DNA of 64,000 nt, taken from positions 23,352,768 through 23,416,767 of the forward strand of contig JAFMSR010000002.1 in the NCBI GenBank assembly GCA_022818135.1, in the 5' to 3' direction. The notes below the pieces were generated by a model, which was not told the DNA's origin, made no database searches, and saw only the letters and a list, made by a program, of their open reading frames with translations. The position numbers and the translations under genes are program-made. Below are positions 45,360 to 56,890 of this stretch, one piece after another (positions within the stretch are counted from its first letter, which is position 1; each line of letters starts with the position of its first letter). This DNA comes from Saxidomus purpurata (lineage: Eukaryota; Mollusca; Bivalvia; Venerida; Veneridae).

Positions 45360-46145
45360 GTAAACATTTAAAGTATTTTAGGTAGCGTTTGCTTTACTTA
45401 AACCCCACAGCAGTAACCAATAGTTAAAGAAGAGGATTTTTGTTAAATCAGTTGGTACATAAAAATTACCCTGAAAATGATCATCATTACTCTAGGAAAA
45501 TAATTTGAAAAAGGAAAAATGGCATAGCACCATATAATTGTACATCCATTGAGCAAAAAAGATATGTCAGAAATAAAATCGACTAAATATGTATGTATTA
45601 TACTCATTGATTAATTCTACTAAACAAAACTTTAGAGATAAACGACTTTGAAGAAAGTACCTGCTGATTTCAATATAGTGCTTTAAGCAACACATCTTAA
45701 TCGTGTTATATACCATGCAAAAGAAACAGGATGAAACAGAAGATGTCGTATGTCATGTGTGAATTTTATGACAAGTCGACAAGATTTTTATGCATTACGA
45801 ATAGATATATTTCTTTTTTGCAAACATTTGTAATATTAGTCTATGAAATGTGAGGTTTCACATTGAAAATATGCAGTTTAGTCTTTAAACGCTTAAATCA
45901 AGGAACTTTCATTTTTCAGATCACTTTAGATGAGATGGTAAAATCCGTCAGAGATCAAGGTCACAGTAACCACTTTGTTGGTCACAATACAACTATATCT
46001 CCATTTATATTTCAAAAGTCATTGCGAAATATCCTGAATGTGAAAATTACAAAAGCTCTATACTTAAGCGCAAATCATTTGTCCATATTTACTTAATGTA
46101 GAAACTCATGTCCTTAAATTTGCTTTCTTACTTCTCTACTTTCAG

Positions 46146-46232
46146 ACATAGCAATAAGAGAGAGATTTAGGCCAATAGTTGAGGATCGAACATTCAATGC
46201 AGAGAGAAGTGAACCAGGCTTTCTCCGGAGAG
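46146..46232 (+). CDS. exon cassette 4 (87 nt)
   Basis: Acceptor CTTCTCTACTTTCAG, donor GGAGAG|GTAAAC, phase 1-1, 29 codons, open. Core RPIVEDRTFNAERSEPGF is almost identical to cassettes 5 and 6. Against cassette 6 the core differs by five synonymous and three mild amino-acid changes, the pattern expected of constrained coding sequence. Downstream intron sequence to about 46390 is also homologous to that after cassette 5, so whole exon-plus-intron segments were duplicated. Confidence 0.7.
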
Positions 46233-46734
46233 GTAAACTTAACAAGTATTTTAAGTGTATGATGTCTTTTTTAAAGTTTACTTATAACGATACAAAGTAC
46301 GAAAACACTACACTAGTAGACAGTATCTGAAGATTGTTGATCTGTGGACACAGTTTCAAGAAATTCCTCTTCAAAGTAACAGTCATAAGTCTAGGGAAAA
46401 CATTTGAACCCTGGCATGCAAAAATTGGCATAGCATCATTTTTTTATTTTTTCAATGTAATAAGCAAAATAATAAAAAAGGGTGAAGAATATGTCATTTT
46501 TAAATGAAATAGATTACATAAATAAAAAAAACGTATCACATCTCAGTAATTATTTACACAAAATGCTTAAAATACTTAAAAAGACATAAATGACTTCTTT
46601 AAGGTACACCTTTGGTATAGAATCATTAATTCTGAACCGAAACGTCTGTGTACAAGAAGCCAAGAAATATAAAAATTATCAGTTTTAGCAGGTTATGTCT
46701 TCCAGGTTCAATTGCAACACAAACATCATATAAG

Positions 46735-48745
46735 CACACTGTATTCGCAAAACGCACTGGCTCCAATTTAACGATAATGCTCCGACTAACGTAACGAACC
46801 GGCTCCAATAAAAAATGGCTGATTTAGTAAACAAAATCAAAGTCGGTATAACAGATTCGTGTGCTTTATATGGTAAATCGCAACTTCTGAAGAAACAGTA
46901 CTCTTACGGAATGCTCACTTCTTTCCTGCATGGCCGTAGCTAGTCGGCTGTTTCAGACATCGATGCGTGTGAAAGTAATGCAAGTTCAATGCAGAGGATT
47001 CAACGGAAAAAAGTGCAAAACACACCCAAAATGCATGGATTTTGCTCAAAATTATCGAAGTTAAGGTGTTTAGCATAAAAGATTTGCACTGGCATGTAAC
47101 TTTGGGTCAAATGTCGTAAGCATGTACCAACACTTTACCGATATGCTATTTTTATAGGCAAAACTTACCCATTTAAAAATACAACGATTCAGGCTCCAAT
47201 TGACGATACAACGAAAATGCTCCAATTCGTGTTTCACGGATCATTTTCACAGACGTTTTTGAACAATTACAAACATAAGAGAATCTCTTATCGAACAAAA
47301 TGTTGAGTTTTATGTCACCTTAATTGTATCCACTCTCTTTAAAAAAATAATTTAAATTCTACCTCGACTAATTGGACAAATATTCTACTTTTGAATGGTT
47401 TTATGCAATTTTTAATAATGGCTTAAAGTCTACAGTACTATTCCAGTAGATATCAAATGCCAGTACCTTTGCTATTTTGTATTTGACCAGAATGAACTCA
47501 ACACGAATTGGCTTGGTGAGAATTCCAGAAGTTTATCGCAATAAGCACACTGAGGCAAAAAAGCTCAGATAGATTATATTGAGGTCGTGTACAAGTTCAC
47601 AGAAAGATGATAAAGCATGAATAGCGAATGCAAAATTATATACTTTTTCAACCGTCGCTTTCCAAATTTTCATTAGATGACAATTTCGATTTTAGTCTAA
47701 CCTGCATGTGATTATTGATAGCGGTCAAACGCTAGGTCAAATAAAACATTAAAGCTGTTCGCTCTCAGATTTTCGTTAAAAAATAATTTCTTCAAACTGT
47801 ATGTAAATAACGTATTTAAGAACATATGGTGATATAAAAAGGCTCCAGTATAAACTCATGTTACGTACATCTCTAAATTTGGAAAAATACGCTACTAAAT
47901 TCAAAAGCGTTGCAAACACTTTTGAAATTTCAGTATAACATATAGTGAAGCGGTGCCGTGTAACCGACTTTTCAATCGACTTCTGCGAATTCGTACCTAG
48001 ATTTTTGCTTTCTTTAATTCTAGCCTTTAGTTTTATACTGATGAATAAGAATGTCAATGTTTTTGCGAGAGCGAGCAGCTTTAAACACTGTGTCCATGAA
48101 TCCTGCCATTTTGGAAAGTATTTTGAATATTTAAAAGTTCTGAGTTGAATTTTCAATTTTTCACTAAGAAAACACATAAATTTGTCCGATAAGAGTTACT
48201 TTTATATTTGTAATTGTTCAAAAACGTCTTTGAAAATGATCCGCGAAACACGAATTGGAGCATTTTCGTTGTATCGTCAATTGGAGCCTGAATCGTTGTA
48301 TTTTTAAATGGGTAAGTTTTGCCTATGAAAATAGCATATCGGTAAAGTGTTGGTACATGCTTACGACGTTTGACCCAAAGTTACATGCCAGTGCAAATCT
48401 GTTATGCTAAACACCTTAACTTCGATAATTTTGAGCAAAATCCATGCATTTTGGGTGTGTTTTGCACTTTTTTCCGTTGAATCCTCTGCATTGAACTTGC
48501 ATTACTTTCACACGCATCGATGTCTGAAACAGCCGACTAGCTACGGCCATGCAGGAAAGAAGTGAGCATTCCGTAAGAGTACTGTTTCTTCAGAAGTTGC
48601 GATTTACCATATAAAACACACGAATCTGTTATACCGACTTGGGTTTTGTTTACTAAATCAGCCATTTTTTATTGGAGCCGGTTCGTTACGTTAGTCGGAG
48701 CATTATCGTTAAATTGGAGCCAGTGCGTTTTGCCGATACAGTGTG
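46735..48745. mobile_element. 2.0-kb foldback element with ~570-bp inverted arms
   Basis: The left arm (46735 to about 47310) and right arm (about 48185 to 48745) are long, highly similar inverted copies. Termini are CACACTGTAT and ATACAGTGTG. ATAAG lies on both sides (46730-46734 and 48746-48750), a possible 5-bp target duplication. Each arm carries the word GGCTCCAAT or its TGCTCCAAT variants several times near both its ends, possible transposase-binding sites. The 875-bp middle has overlapping frames on both strands with no transposase motif, so it is probably non-autonomous. CAC-type ends recall the CACTA/Chapaev group but the superfamily is unproven. Confidence 0.8.
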
Positions 48746-48974
48746 ATAAGGGTCGTTCGTTTTGTATATATAATTATGTATATATTGATATTTTTATGTT
48801 GAAACAGATATTTGATTTATGCTCTTTGAAAATTGCTATAACTAAAAGATTGTTTCGATATTTTAATAGAAACAATGAAGGGAAATATAATTGTAATGCT
48901 TATTAAAAATAGTCTTGTTACTTTTAAATCACTTAAGAGATCACTTGAATTCGACCAACTTAGAAAAGTGCTAC

Positions 48975-49500
48975 TATATCCCCAGCAAACAAAGTTTTTG
49001 GGAGATATATAAAGATCAGCTTGTTGGTCTGTTAGTTCGTCGATCGGTTTGTTGATACATCTGTTGGTTTTGTGTCTTCTCCGTATCTTTTAAACATATT
49101 AAAGGATTTTCATGAAACTTGTGTCAAATGTTCATCTCACCAGGACGACGTGCAGAATCCCCGTTCCAACCCCGTCACCTCAAGACCAAGGTCACAGTTA
49201 GGGGTCATTGGTTTTACATGTCTACCTCGTATCTCTTGGATCCCTCAAAGGATTATCATGAAACTTGGGTGATATGCTCATCTCAACAGATCAACTTGCA
49301 GAACCCATGTTAAATTTCGCTTGACCAAGGTCAAGGTCACACGTATGGGTCATGGTTTTATTCGTGTCCGCACCATATCTGCTATATCCTTTGAAGGATT
49401 TTCTTGAAACTTGGGTCAAGCATTCTCTCATTAAGAAGACGTGCAGACTCCATGTTTCAACCCCATAAGCTAAAGATCAAGGTCAGACTTCAGGGTCATT
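48975..49500 (+). mobile_element. pearl/Helitron-like element, ~155-bp tandem core
   Basis: The 5' end ATATCCCCAGCAAACAAAG with hairpin partner TTTGGGAGATATATA has the same design as 50244. It is followed by GTTGGTCTGTTAGT-type short repeats and three diverged units marked by (G/C)ATGAAACTT(G)GG/TGTC and CAAGGTCA(C/G)A. The 3' end is not resolved. Confidence 0.5.
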
Positions 49501-49633
49501 CATTATTTGTGTTTCCTTTTGAAAGATTTTCATGAACTTTTTGTGAAATGGTTTTGTCATCAATACGACTTGCAAAATCTATTTGTAGAAACTCTTAACC
49601 TAAAAATGTTTTTTCTTATTTCTCTACTTTCAG

Positions 49634-49723
49634 GTAACATATCAGTAAGTGGGAGATTCAGGCCAGTAGTTGAGGATCGAACATTCAATGCAGAAAGGAG
49701 TGAACCAGGCATTGTCCAGACAG
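49634..49723 (+). CDS. exon cassette 5 (90 nt)
   Basis: Acceptor TTTCTCTACTTTCAG, donor GACAG|GTAAAC, phase 1-1, 30 codons, open. Core RPVVEDRTFNAERSEPG is identical to cassette 4 except I/V, while the residues before (ISVSGRF) and after (IVQT) have changed freely. Intron sequence after it (49724-49880) is clearly homologous to that after cassette 4, marking a recent segmental duplication. Confidence 0.7.
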
Positions 49724-50243
49724 GTAAACTTAACAAGTATTTTAAGTGTTTATGGGTTTTTTTTTAAAGTTTACTTTTATCGATACAAAGTACTAAAACA
49801 CTACACTAGTAGCCAGTATCTGAAGATTTTTGTTCTTCGTACACAGTTGCAAGAAGCAACTCTTCTAAGTAACCGTCATGTTAAAAATGTGATTCGGGGT
49901 TGAGAGTATCTTACATATATGTAGTGATAGTACAATCTATACAATTATTTTAGTTGAATTTGATCTTTCATAGATATTTTAAATTTCGTGGATGTTCATT
50001 ATGGAATGAGTGACTACAGCATAAAATGAATAATAAGACCCTCATAGTTTTAACTTCTGTGCAAAAGAACACTTGATGGACTAAGACTACGTACTTAATT
50101 GTTTCAATTCGAGTCTAGTTTTCTTGAAGGCACATGATTTATGTTATCCATCTTATTTTACGAATTCAAATAAACAGCCTCCTAAGCTTGTTGTTGTTAT
50201 TAAAGTTATTTATTTGAATGTCTATGTAAGAAAAATCTTTACC

Positions 50244-51459
50244 TTTTATACCCCCAAAACGAAGTTTAGCGGGGTATATAGGAGTCACCTGGTGATTGGT
50301 CGGTCGGTCGGGCGGTCGGTCGGGCGGTCTGTTGCATTTTCCTTGTCCGGAGCATGACTTGAAAACTATTTGTTGGAATTCAATACAACTTCATACAATG
50401 GCCAAGCACATTAAGAGAAAGTGCAGTGCACAAGAACTATAACTCCATCTTGACTAATTACAGAGTTATTGCCCTTTGTTACTTTTCCTTGTCCGGAGCA
50501 TAACTTGAAAACTACTGGTTGGAATTCAATACAACTTCATACAATGGTCAAGCACATTGAGAGGAAGTGCAGTGCAAAAGAACTATAACTCCATCTTGAT
50601 TAATTACATAGTTATTGCCCTTTGTTACTTTTCCCTGTCCGGAGCATAACTTGAAAACTACTGGTTGGAATTCAATACAACTTCATATAATGGTCAAGCG
50701 CATTGAGAGGAAGTGTAGTGCACAAGAACTATAACTCCATCTTGACTAATTACAGAGTTATTGCCCTTTGTTACTTTTCCTTGTCCGGAGCATAACTTGA
50801 AAACTACAAGTTGGAATTCAATACAACTTTATACAATGGTCGAGCACATTGAGAGGAAGTGCAGTGCACAAGAACCATAACTCCATCTTGACTAATTACA
50901 TAGTTATTGTCCTTTGTTACTTTTTCTTGTCCGGACCATAACTTGAAACCGCTTGTTGGAATTCAATACAATTTCATACAATGATCAAGCACACTCAGAG
51001 GAAGTGCAGTGTACAAGAACTATAATTCTATCTTGACTAATTACAGGGTTATTGCCCTTTGTTACTTTTCCTTGTCTGGAGCATGAGTCGAAAACTACAA
51101 GTTGGAATTCAATACAACTTCATACAATGGTCAAGCACAATGAGATGAAGTGCAGTGCAAAAGAACAATAACTCTATTTTGACTCATTTCAGAGTTATTG
51201 CCCTTTGTTACTTTTACTTGTCTTGAGCATGATTCGAAAACTATTGGTTGGAATTCAATACGACTCCATACAATGGTCAAGCACATTGAGAGGAAGTGCA
51301 GTGTACAAGAACCATAACTCTATCTTGACAAATTACAGAGTTATTGCTAAGAACAATATCTCTTTTTAGTTTGTTTCCAAGGTATTATGTTACTTCGAAC
51401 TTCTTCAGTTTATAAAGCAGTCTTTTGGGGGTATTAATCACATTTAGTGATAGCTCTAG
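50244..51459 (+). mobile_element. pearl/Helitron-like element with 146-bp tandem array
   Basis: The 5' end TTTTATACCCCCAAAACGAA folds with AGCGGGGTATATA. A (GGTC/GGGC)n microsatellite follows (50297-50332), then a tandem array, then a 3' end with a hairpin ATCAC-ATTTA-GTGAT (51437-51451) and CTAG followed by T. The ATACCCCCAAAA word at the 5' end recurs inverted as TTTTGGGGGTAT (51423-51434). A hairpin plus CTAG|T is the Helitron 3' signature. The microsatellite-plus-tandem-core layout recalls the bivalve 'pearl' elements (from memory). Non-autonomous. Confidence 0.65.
50341..51360 (+). repeat. 146-bp tandem array (about 7 copies)
   Basis: Units start at the TTGTCCGGAGCAT(A/G)ACT word at about 50343, 50489, 50635, 50781, 50927, 51072 and 51218. 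The period is 146, once 145. Each holds TTGGAATTCAATACAACTTC and ACTCCATCTTGACTAATTAC. Confidence 0.95.
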
Positions 51460-51804
51460 TTTAATTTGACATTTTAAATATTATTTTTAAGCACTGCTGT
51501 AGTAGTGGTGATTTGCCCCGCCCCTGAAGTTATATGTTATCAAGCACAGATTCTTTGACATGATCTGTTAAACTTCAATCACAAATCTAGGCTGTAAATT
51601 TTTTTTATTAGGTTAAATGTACTGATTATCAATTTTTTATAGTAAGTAACCAATATATTGCTCACAGTACAACTCTATTTCTATTAATACATTTGTATTA
51701 GCAACACAGTTATTGCAAGGTCATTTGGGTTGTGAATTTTACAAAAGCTTTATAATATGGAAAAAGAAAATTAACGCACTAAAAGTTTAAACATGTATCG
51801 AAAT

Positions 51805-51829
51805 GTTTCGGCCGTAAAACCGTCTTCAG
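51805..51829 (-). ncRNA. hammerhead-ribozyme-like core (degenerate)
   Basis: On the minus strand CTGAAGA (fits CUGANGA) is followed by a short GG/CC-closed loop and GAAAC, the two conserved strands of a hammerhead core. Flanking AAACAT and ATGTTT could pair as stem I. The expected GUH cleavage site is replaced by GATA. Such motifs occur in Penelope-like retroelement terminal repeats. No RT is nearby. Confidence 0.35.
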
Positions 51830-51976
51830 AATAAATGTTTATAAACAAATATGACGTTACATTCGTAACGTCATTATGAAATGAATGACTACAAAAGCTC
51901 TATAAAAACTTAAGAACATAATAACATTTGTCAATATTTACTTACGTTAGAAACCAATATTATTTTCTACTTCCAG

Positions 51977-52069
51977 GTAACAATATAGCAATAGACAGGA
52001 GAGTTAGTCCTGTAGTCGAGGATCGGACATTCAATGCAGAGAGGAGTGGACCAGGTTTTGTCCGGAGAG
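51977..52069 (+). CDS. exon cassette 6 (93 nt)
   Basis: Acceptor ATTTTCTACTTCCAG, donor GGAGAG|GTAAAC, phase 1-1, 31 codons, open. It reads NNIAIDRRVSPVVEDRTFNA, then ERSGPGFVRRG. It shares VVEDRTFNAERS with cassettes 4 and 5. The upstream intron tail (51870-51976) resembles that before cassette 4 (46050-46145). Confidence 0.7.
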
Positions 52070-52194
52070 GTAAACTTTGCCTGTACTCTAAGTGTTTTAT
52101 GTAGTCTCTTTTTAGTTTACCATATCTCAAAAATCTTTAGTGATACTTTGGCCAAATACTCATCTCATTTGGACGACGTACATAATCCGTGTTT

Positions 52195-52950
52195 ATACCC
52201 TGTCAGCTAAAGGCAAATACGCCAACTCACCAAAAACGACAAATATAGAGCAAGAACTTTCAGTGTCGTTCTGGCGCCCATTAATTGATTTGTTGGCGCC
52301 TTAATTTTGTCTTTCAAACATTCTGACGCAATACCATCCGCACCAACATGCTAGAACGACAGATATCTCATTTGTCGTATTAGCATGCTTTATTTGTCGT
52401 TTATACATGTTGGCCGGCTAGCACGCTAGCACGCTAGCATGCTAGCACGACAGAACGATAAATAATGTCCGTTAATTGCAATACAACAAATAGGATATAC
52501 ATGTATGTCGTTCTGGTGGGGGCGCCAACACGCCAATTCAACAATTTGTCGTTTTAGCGTGTTTGCGTTTAGCGCGCTTTTTGTCGTTCTAACGCGCCCC
52601 GCTAACGCACCGAAACGTCAGAACGCTGGCACACCAGAACGACACAAGTTCAGTGTTGTGTTTTCCATCTGGTACGTATTAAAATGTCATATTTGCTCTC
52701 TAATTTTGTTGTTCTGACGTGATAGCATCCCACACTCGCGCCAAGACACCAAAACGATATAGAAGCGCGCCGATACGACATAAAAGGTTATTGTCGTACT
52801 GCCGGGAGCGCTAAAATGACGAGTGCTATCCACCAACACGCCAGAATGACAAATTCTTGAGTTGGTGTGTTAGCGCCCCTGTCAAAACGACAAATATGTC
52901 ATTTTCTTTGTCTGTCTGCGCTAACTTGACAAAACGATATCGCAGAAATT
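52195..52950. repeat. ACGACAAA/TTTGTCGT-studded repeat region
   Basis: About twelve copies of AACGACA or TGTCGTT-type words in both orientations, mixed with GCGC-rich words (TGGCGCC, TTAGCGCGC). There is an internal 8-bp tandem repeat GCTAGCAC x4 at 52417-52448. Both ends carry AACTCA/TGAGTT and AACGACAAATAT. CpG content is much higher than in the surrounding intron. Origin not recognised. Confidence 0.6.
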
Positions 52951-55557
52951 AGCCACAATACTTTTGCCTGTAGATATATATCTTGTTTTTGAAGCTATAA
53001 CAATGAAATTTGAACTGTATTGATAGTTGTGTATGCACATTTCAACTTGAGAGCAATATCACCTAGGTTAGTTCGAATACGAAAAGGGAACTGGGTTTGC
53101 CTAGAAGCACAAAGAATTATAAACTAAATTCCAACTCTATGTCATATTTAGATATCAAGATATTATATGAAGCACTTCAGTGGAACAATATCAGAATGTA
53201 ACACGTTTTCATGATATCAGATTGTTCCTGATTGATGCAATTGGACAAATGACTGTATACCTAAGCTAAAACGAATTCAAGCAAAAAGGTTTTCAATATC
53301 ACAAAAACAAAAGTAAAATGTTTACTTGTCAAATGGACTACTGTAATAGTTTTAGCTTTAGTTTTGTGACCGCTTGATGTCCGTCGTCGTCGTTCATCGT
53401 CAACAATTGCTTCAAACGACATTTTCTCTGAAGCTCATTGGCCAATGTTTATGAAACTTGGCAAGGACGTTTTCTTGAAGAACTACATCAATTTTAAACA
53501 TGTCATAAAAGCGGGTTTCATCTATCCATCAGTCCGTGTGAAAGTTCATCCATCGAAATATTAATCCGTCAATTTAAGAAAATCATGTTTAAACCCAGGC
53601 AGGGTAATTGGCTAAAACGTTTAGAAATATAACATAATGTGTAATTATATACATAGCAGTTTGTAAAGCATGTAATATAAATCCTTACATGTTTAAAGTT
53701 ACTATAAAATAATTTACACCTACGCTATAGAATTTCTTGTTATTTTCATACCTCTAACAGCTCAAATCTCTGAAAACATAAAACTCTTCTACGTACACTG
53801 TGACGAAAGATTGAAAGTACGAACCTAAATCACAAATTTATAAATACAGGACAATAAACGAAAATGACCCTTCTGTCAGACGGATATATCTATTTTCGTA
53901 ACTCCTGACAGATGTTTCAATGTCTTCTAAAGAATGCAATGAAACAATAACCTCGAATTATTATTACATAACACCCGGTTACTTTTTGATGGTTCAAAGT
54001 AATTTATTTTAGCCTAATTTAAGGTATATTTAAGCATGTTATAAGAAAACTTTATTTATTGTAACCTTTTGTACCTTGCCATATATAAAAAAGCTGAGTC
54101 TCATTTGCAAGAGTTTAAAGAATTTAAACACGACTTGCTACTTTATTTTCATAGCTCGGTAAAACAGTCTTGTTTAATTCAAAGGAAATTTACTTTTAAA
54201 TTTAAAAAGTCGGTTTTAACTTTTCAGCTAGAGCCCATTCTGTATTTAATTGGCATGTTTTGGGTCAAGGCATACAACCGGATCAAAATTGTAAGTATGA
54301 TCCTAAATTCTCATGGTATATTTGTAAATTATAGAAATAAGATTTCTCACGTCAGTGGCAATATTGTAGTGAATTTCTAAACTTTTGAAGGTGTACCAAG
54401 TATATTTCTTAAAGAGGGGATTAGGCCTAAACTGGCTATTCCATGGGGAAATTGCTAAGTATTCGACGGCCTCTCTTAATAGATGGTTGTGCACTTCCTT
54501 TATGAACTTGTATGTTACTGACATAAAAATTGAAACAAGAGAAAAAAAGTTTATTCGGAAGCAAACATCGGGGTTCAAAAAGGAAAAAAATCTGAAAATT
54601 GCTTCAAAATCTGTCAACAGTTTCAAATTAAAACTAGTTTGCCAGAAGGGAACGTTATTTATAAAAGACAGAAAAATAACTTAGAAATAGACACAACGTG
54701 CCCATGCATTTCCTTTTTAAGTCTTATTTTGTAAATTCTAATCAAATACATGTTTATCGCAGTATAATGTACATAATACAATGAAGAAAGGTAACTCCTC
54801 TATCATGATACAATATCACGGATTGATTTATTTCCCTTCAAAGTAGTATATAATAGATTAATATGAAGAGCGGTAACTCATCTACCATGATTGCGTCTTT
54901 ATGATCGAATTAACTATCTTGTAACTTATATAACAAATTACTGCACGGCTAAGGCTTACAATATCCTAAGGGATTGAAGTCATTTCAATCATAAGATAGG
55001 ACAAGAATCATGTTAGAATAACAAAAGTCCCACAATGTGAAAAATTACCTAACTGAAACATACTTATAATATGCGCATTTCCTTTTGATAGTAAAGCAAT
55101 CTTAGAAGTTTCCATTAATTCAACTCAGTGGTTCCTGAGAAAATGCACGAAAGATATACATACTTTATTGTTAACGCATTTATAATGAAGGGGTCATAAT
55201 TCAGTGTGAAAAAAATATCGAACCGAAACATGCTTGCGATATGCGAAACTCCTCTTGTTAAGAGTGTTTGCCAAAAGATTTGTTGAATTCCAGAATTTGG
55301 TTGATGAGAAATAACGCGGGCACGAACGGATAGGAAAAGGTAATCAAAGGACAATAACTCTGTGAAAAAACGTTGAACCGAAATATTTTGAAACCACGCG
55401 AATTTCCTCCTGAGAGTGAATTAGTCTATGAAGTTTCATTAAATTCAGTTCAACGGCTCTTGAGGAATAGCCCGGACAAGAATATGTGTAAATAAAGACA
55501 AGATCGTATCATTGAAAGTGGGTATGGAAAAAAAGTGTTGTGGGGCGTTACCACAGT
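52951..55557. other. intronic, little recognised
   Basis: A fragment at about 53345-53510 (TTTTGTGACCGCTTGATGTC, then GTCGTCGTCGTTCATCGTC and ATGAAACTTGGCAAGGACG) looks like a dispersed repeat of the pearl-like type. The two adjacent plus-strand open frames at 54069-54684 are Lys/Phe-rich and motif-free and are not called genes. Confidence 0.45.
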
Positions 55558-56890
55558 GGACAAATGGTCTTCACATTTTATAGAACTTGTCAAAAGTAAA
55601 GTATAACACTACATTATTTCTATGCCCCTCTTTAAAAATTTTCCTTTCATTACTTGAGGAGGCTTAAACCTACTGGTCTTTGAAGGGACATTTGGCACGG
55701 ATAGAAAATTTACCTTACTCATTTTGACGTCACTAAGTCAAAGGTCAAGGCCACAGTAACCTTGTATTTACAAACTGTTTCCGTCCATTAACAAATGAAG
55801 TCTTAAACTTAAAAGTCTTACACTTGGTAGGGACATTGGTCATGGATAGAAGATTAACCTTTTTAACCCTGGTTTTGAGGTCATTATGTCACAGGTCAAG
55901 GTCGCAGTAACCTTGTATTTAAATACTGTTTCCGTTCAATAACGTAAGAAAGCTTAGATCTAGTGATCTTAAACTTAAGAGGGTCATTTGTTATGGACAA
56001 TAGATTAATCCTATTTATTTTGATCTCACTGCGTCAAAGGTTAAGGACACAGTGACCTTGCATTTATAAAATAGTTTCCGCTTTATAAGGATAAACATAG
56101 CGGGCGGTATCAGACTTGGTAGGGACATGGTGGAGAATAATCCTTACTAATTTTGAAGTCATTTAGTCGAAAATCAAAGCACAATGACCTTGTTTTTACA
56201 AACACTTTCCGCTCAATAACTTAAGAAGGCTTAAACATAGAGATCTTAAACTTTGAAAGGACATTGGTAGTGGGCAGTAAAATAAGCCTTGGTATTTTGA
56301 GGTCACTTGGTCAAAGGTCAAGGTCACAGTGAGCGTGCATTTAAAATATGTTTCAGCTCAATAACCTGAGAAGGCTTTGACCAAGAAATTTCAAACTTAG
56401 TAGGGACATTGGTCATTGACATATGATAAACCTTAATCATTTTGGAGTAATTTAGTCAAAGAGAACTGTCAAAATAATCCTGTATTTAAAAACTGTTTCA
56501 TTTAAATACGTAAATACTTAAAAATGCTTTGAGCTAGGCTTTTCAAATCTGCTAGGAGTAAAACTTACGAATATTGACTTTAGTGTCATCATGTCAAAGT
56601 TCATGGTCACAGTGACCTTGCATGTAAAAACGATTCTGCTAAATAATAGATCAATACTTTGGCATTAAGTCTTCAAACTTGCTTGGGTTAAAGCTTACGA
56701 AAAATAAATCATCGCTGTTGTGATTTTTGGGTCACCTGGTCAAAGGACAAGGTCGCATTGATATCGGGTTTAGAAAACAGCTTCCGCTTAATTACGCAAC
56801 AACCCTTTAACTTGTGAACTTGCTTGGATAATTGTGTTGACCTCTATTGATCTCTAATGACTTCCGGGTCACTAGCATATTCATAAGCAA
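55558..56890 (+). repeat. ~145-bp tandem repeats with AGGTCA palindromes
   Basis: Eight to nine diverged units marked by CAAAGGTCAAGGTCACAGTG and CCTTGTATTTACAAACTG-type words near 55739, 55889, 56034, 56167, 56311, 56456, 56592 and 56738, spaced about 133-150 bp. The best copies hold AGGTCACAG(T/C)GACC-like inverted half-sites. Confidence 0.8.

Noticed and set aside
47776..48177. 133-codon minus-strand frame inside the foldback element
   Set aside because: No transposase motif, overlaps a plus-strand frame, AT-rich composition.
54069..54684. Two neighbouring plus-strand frames of about 100 codons each
   Set aside because: Different frames, Lys/Phe/Ile-rich as expected from AT-rich DNA, a similar-length frame on the other strand, no motif or splice pattern.
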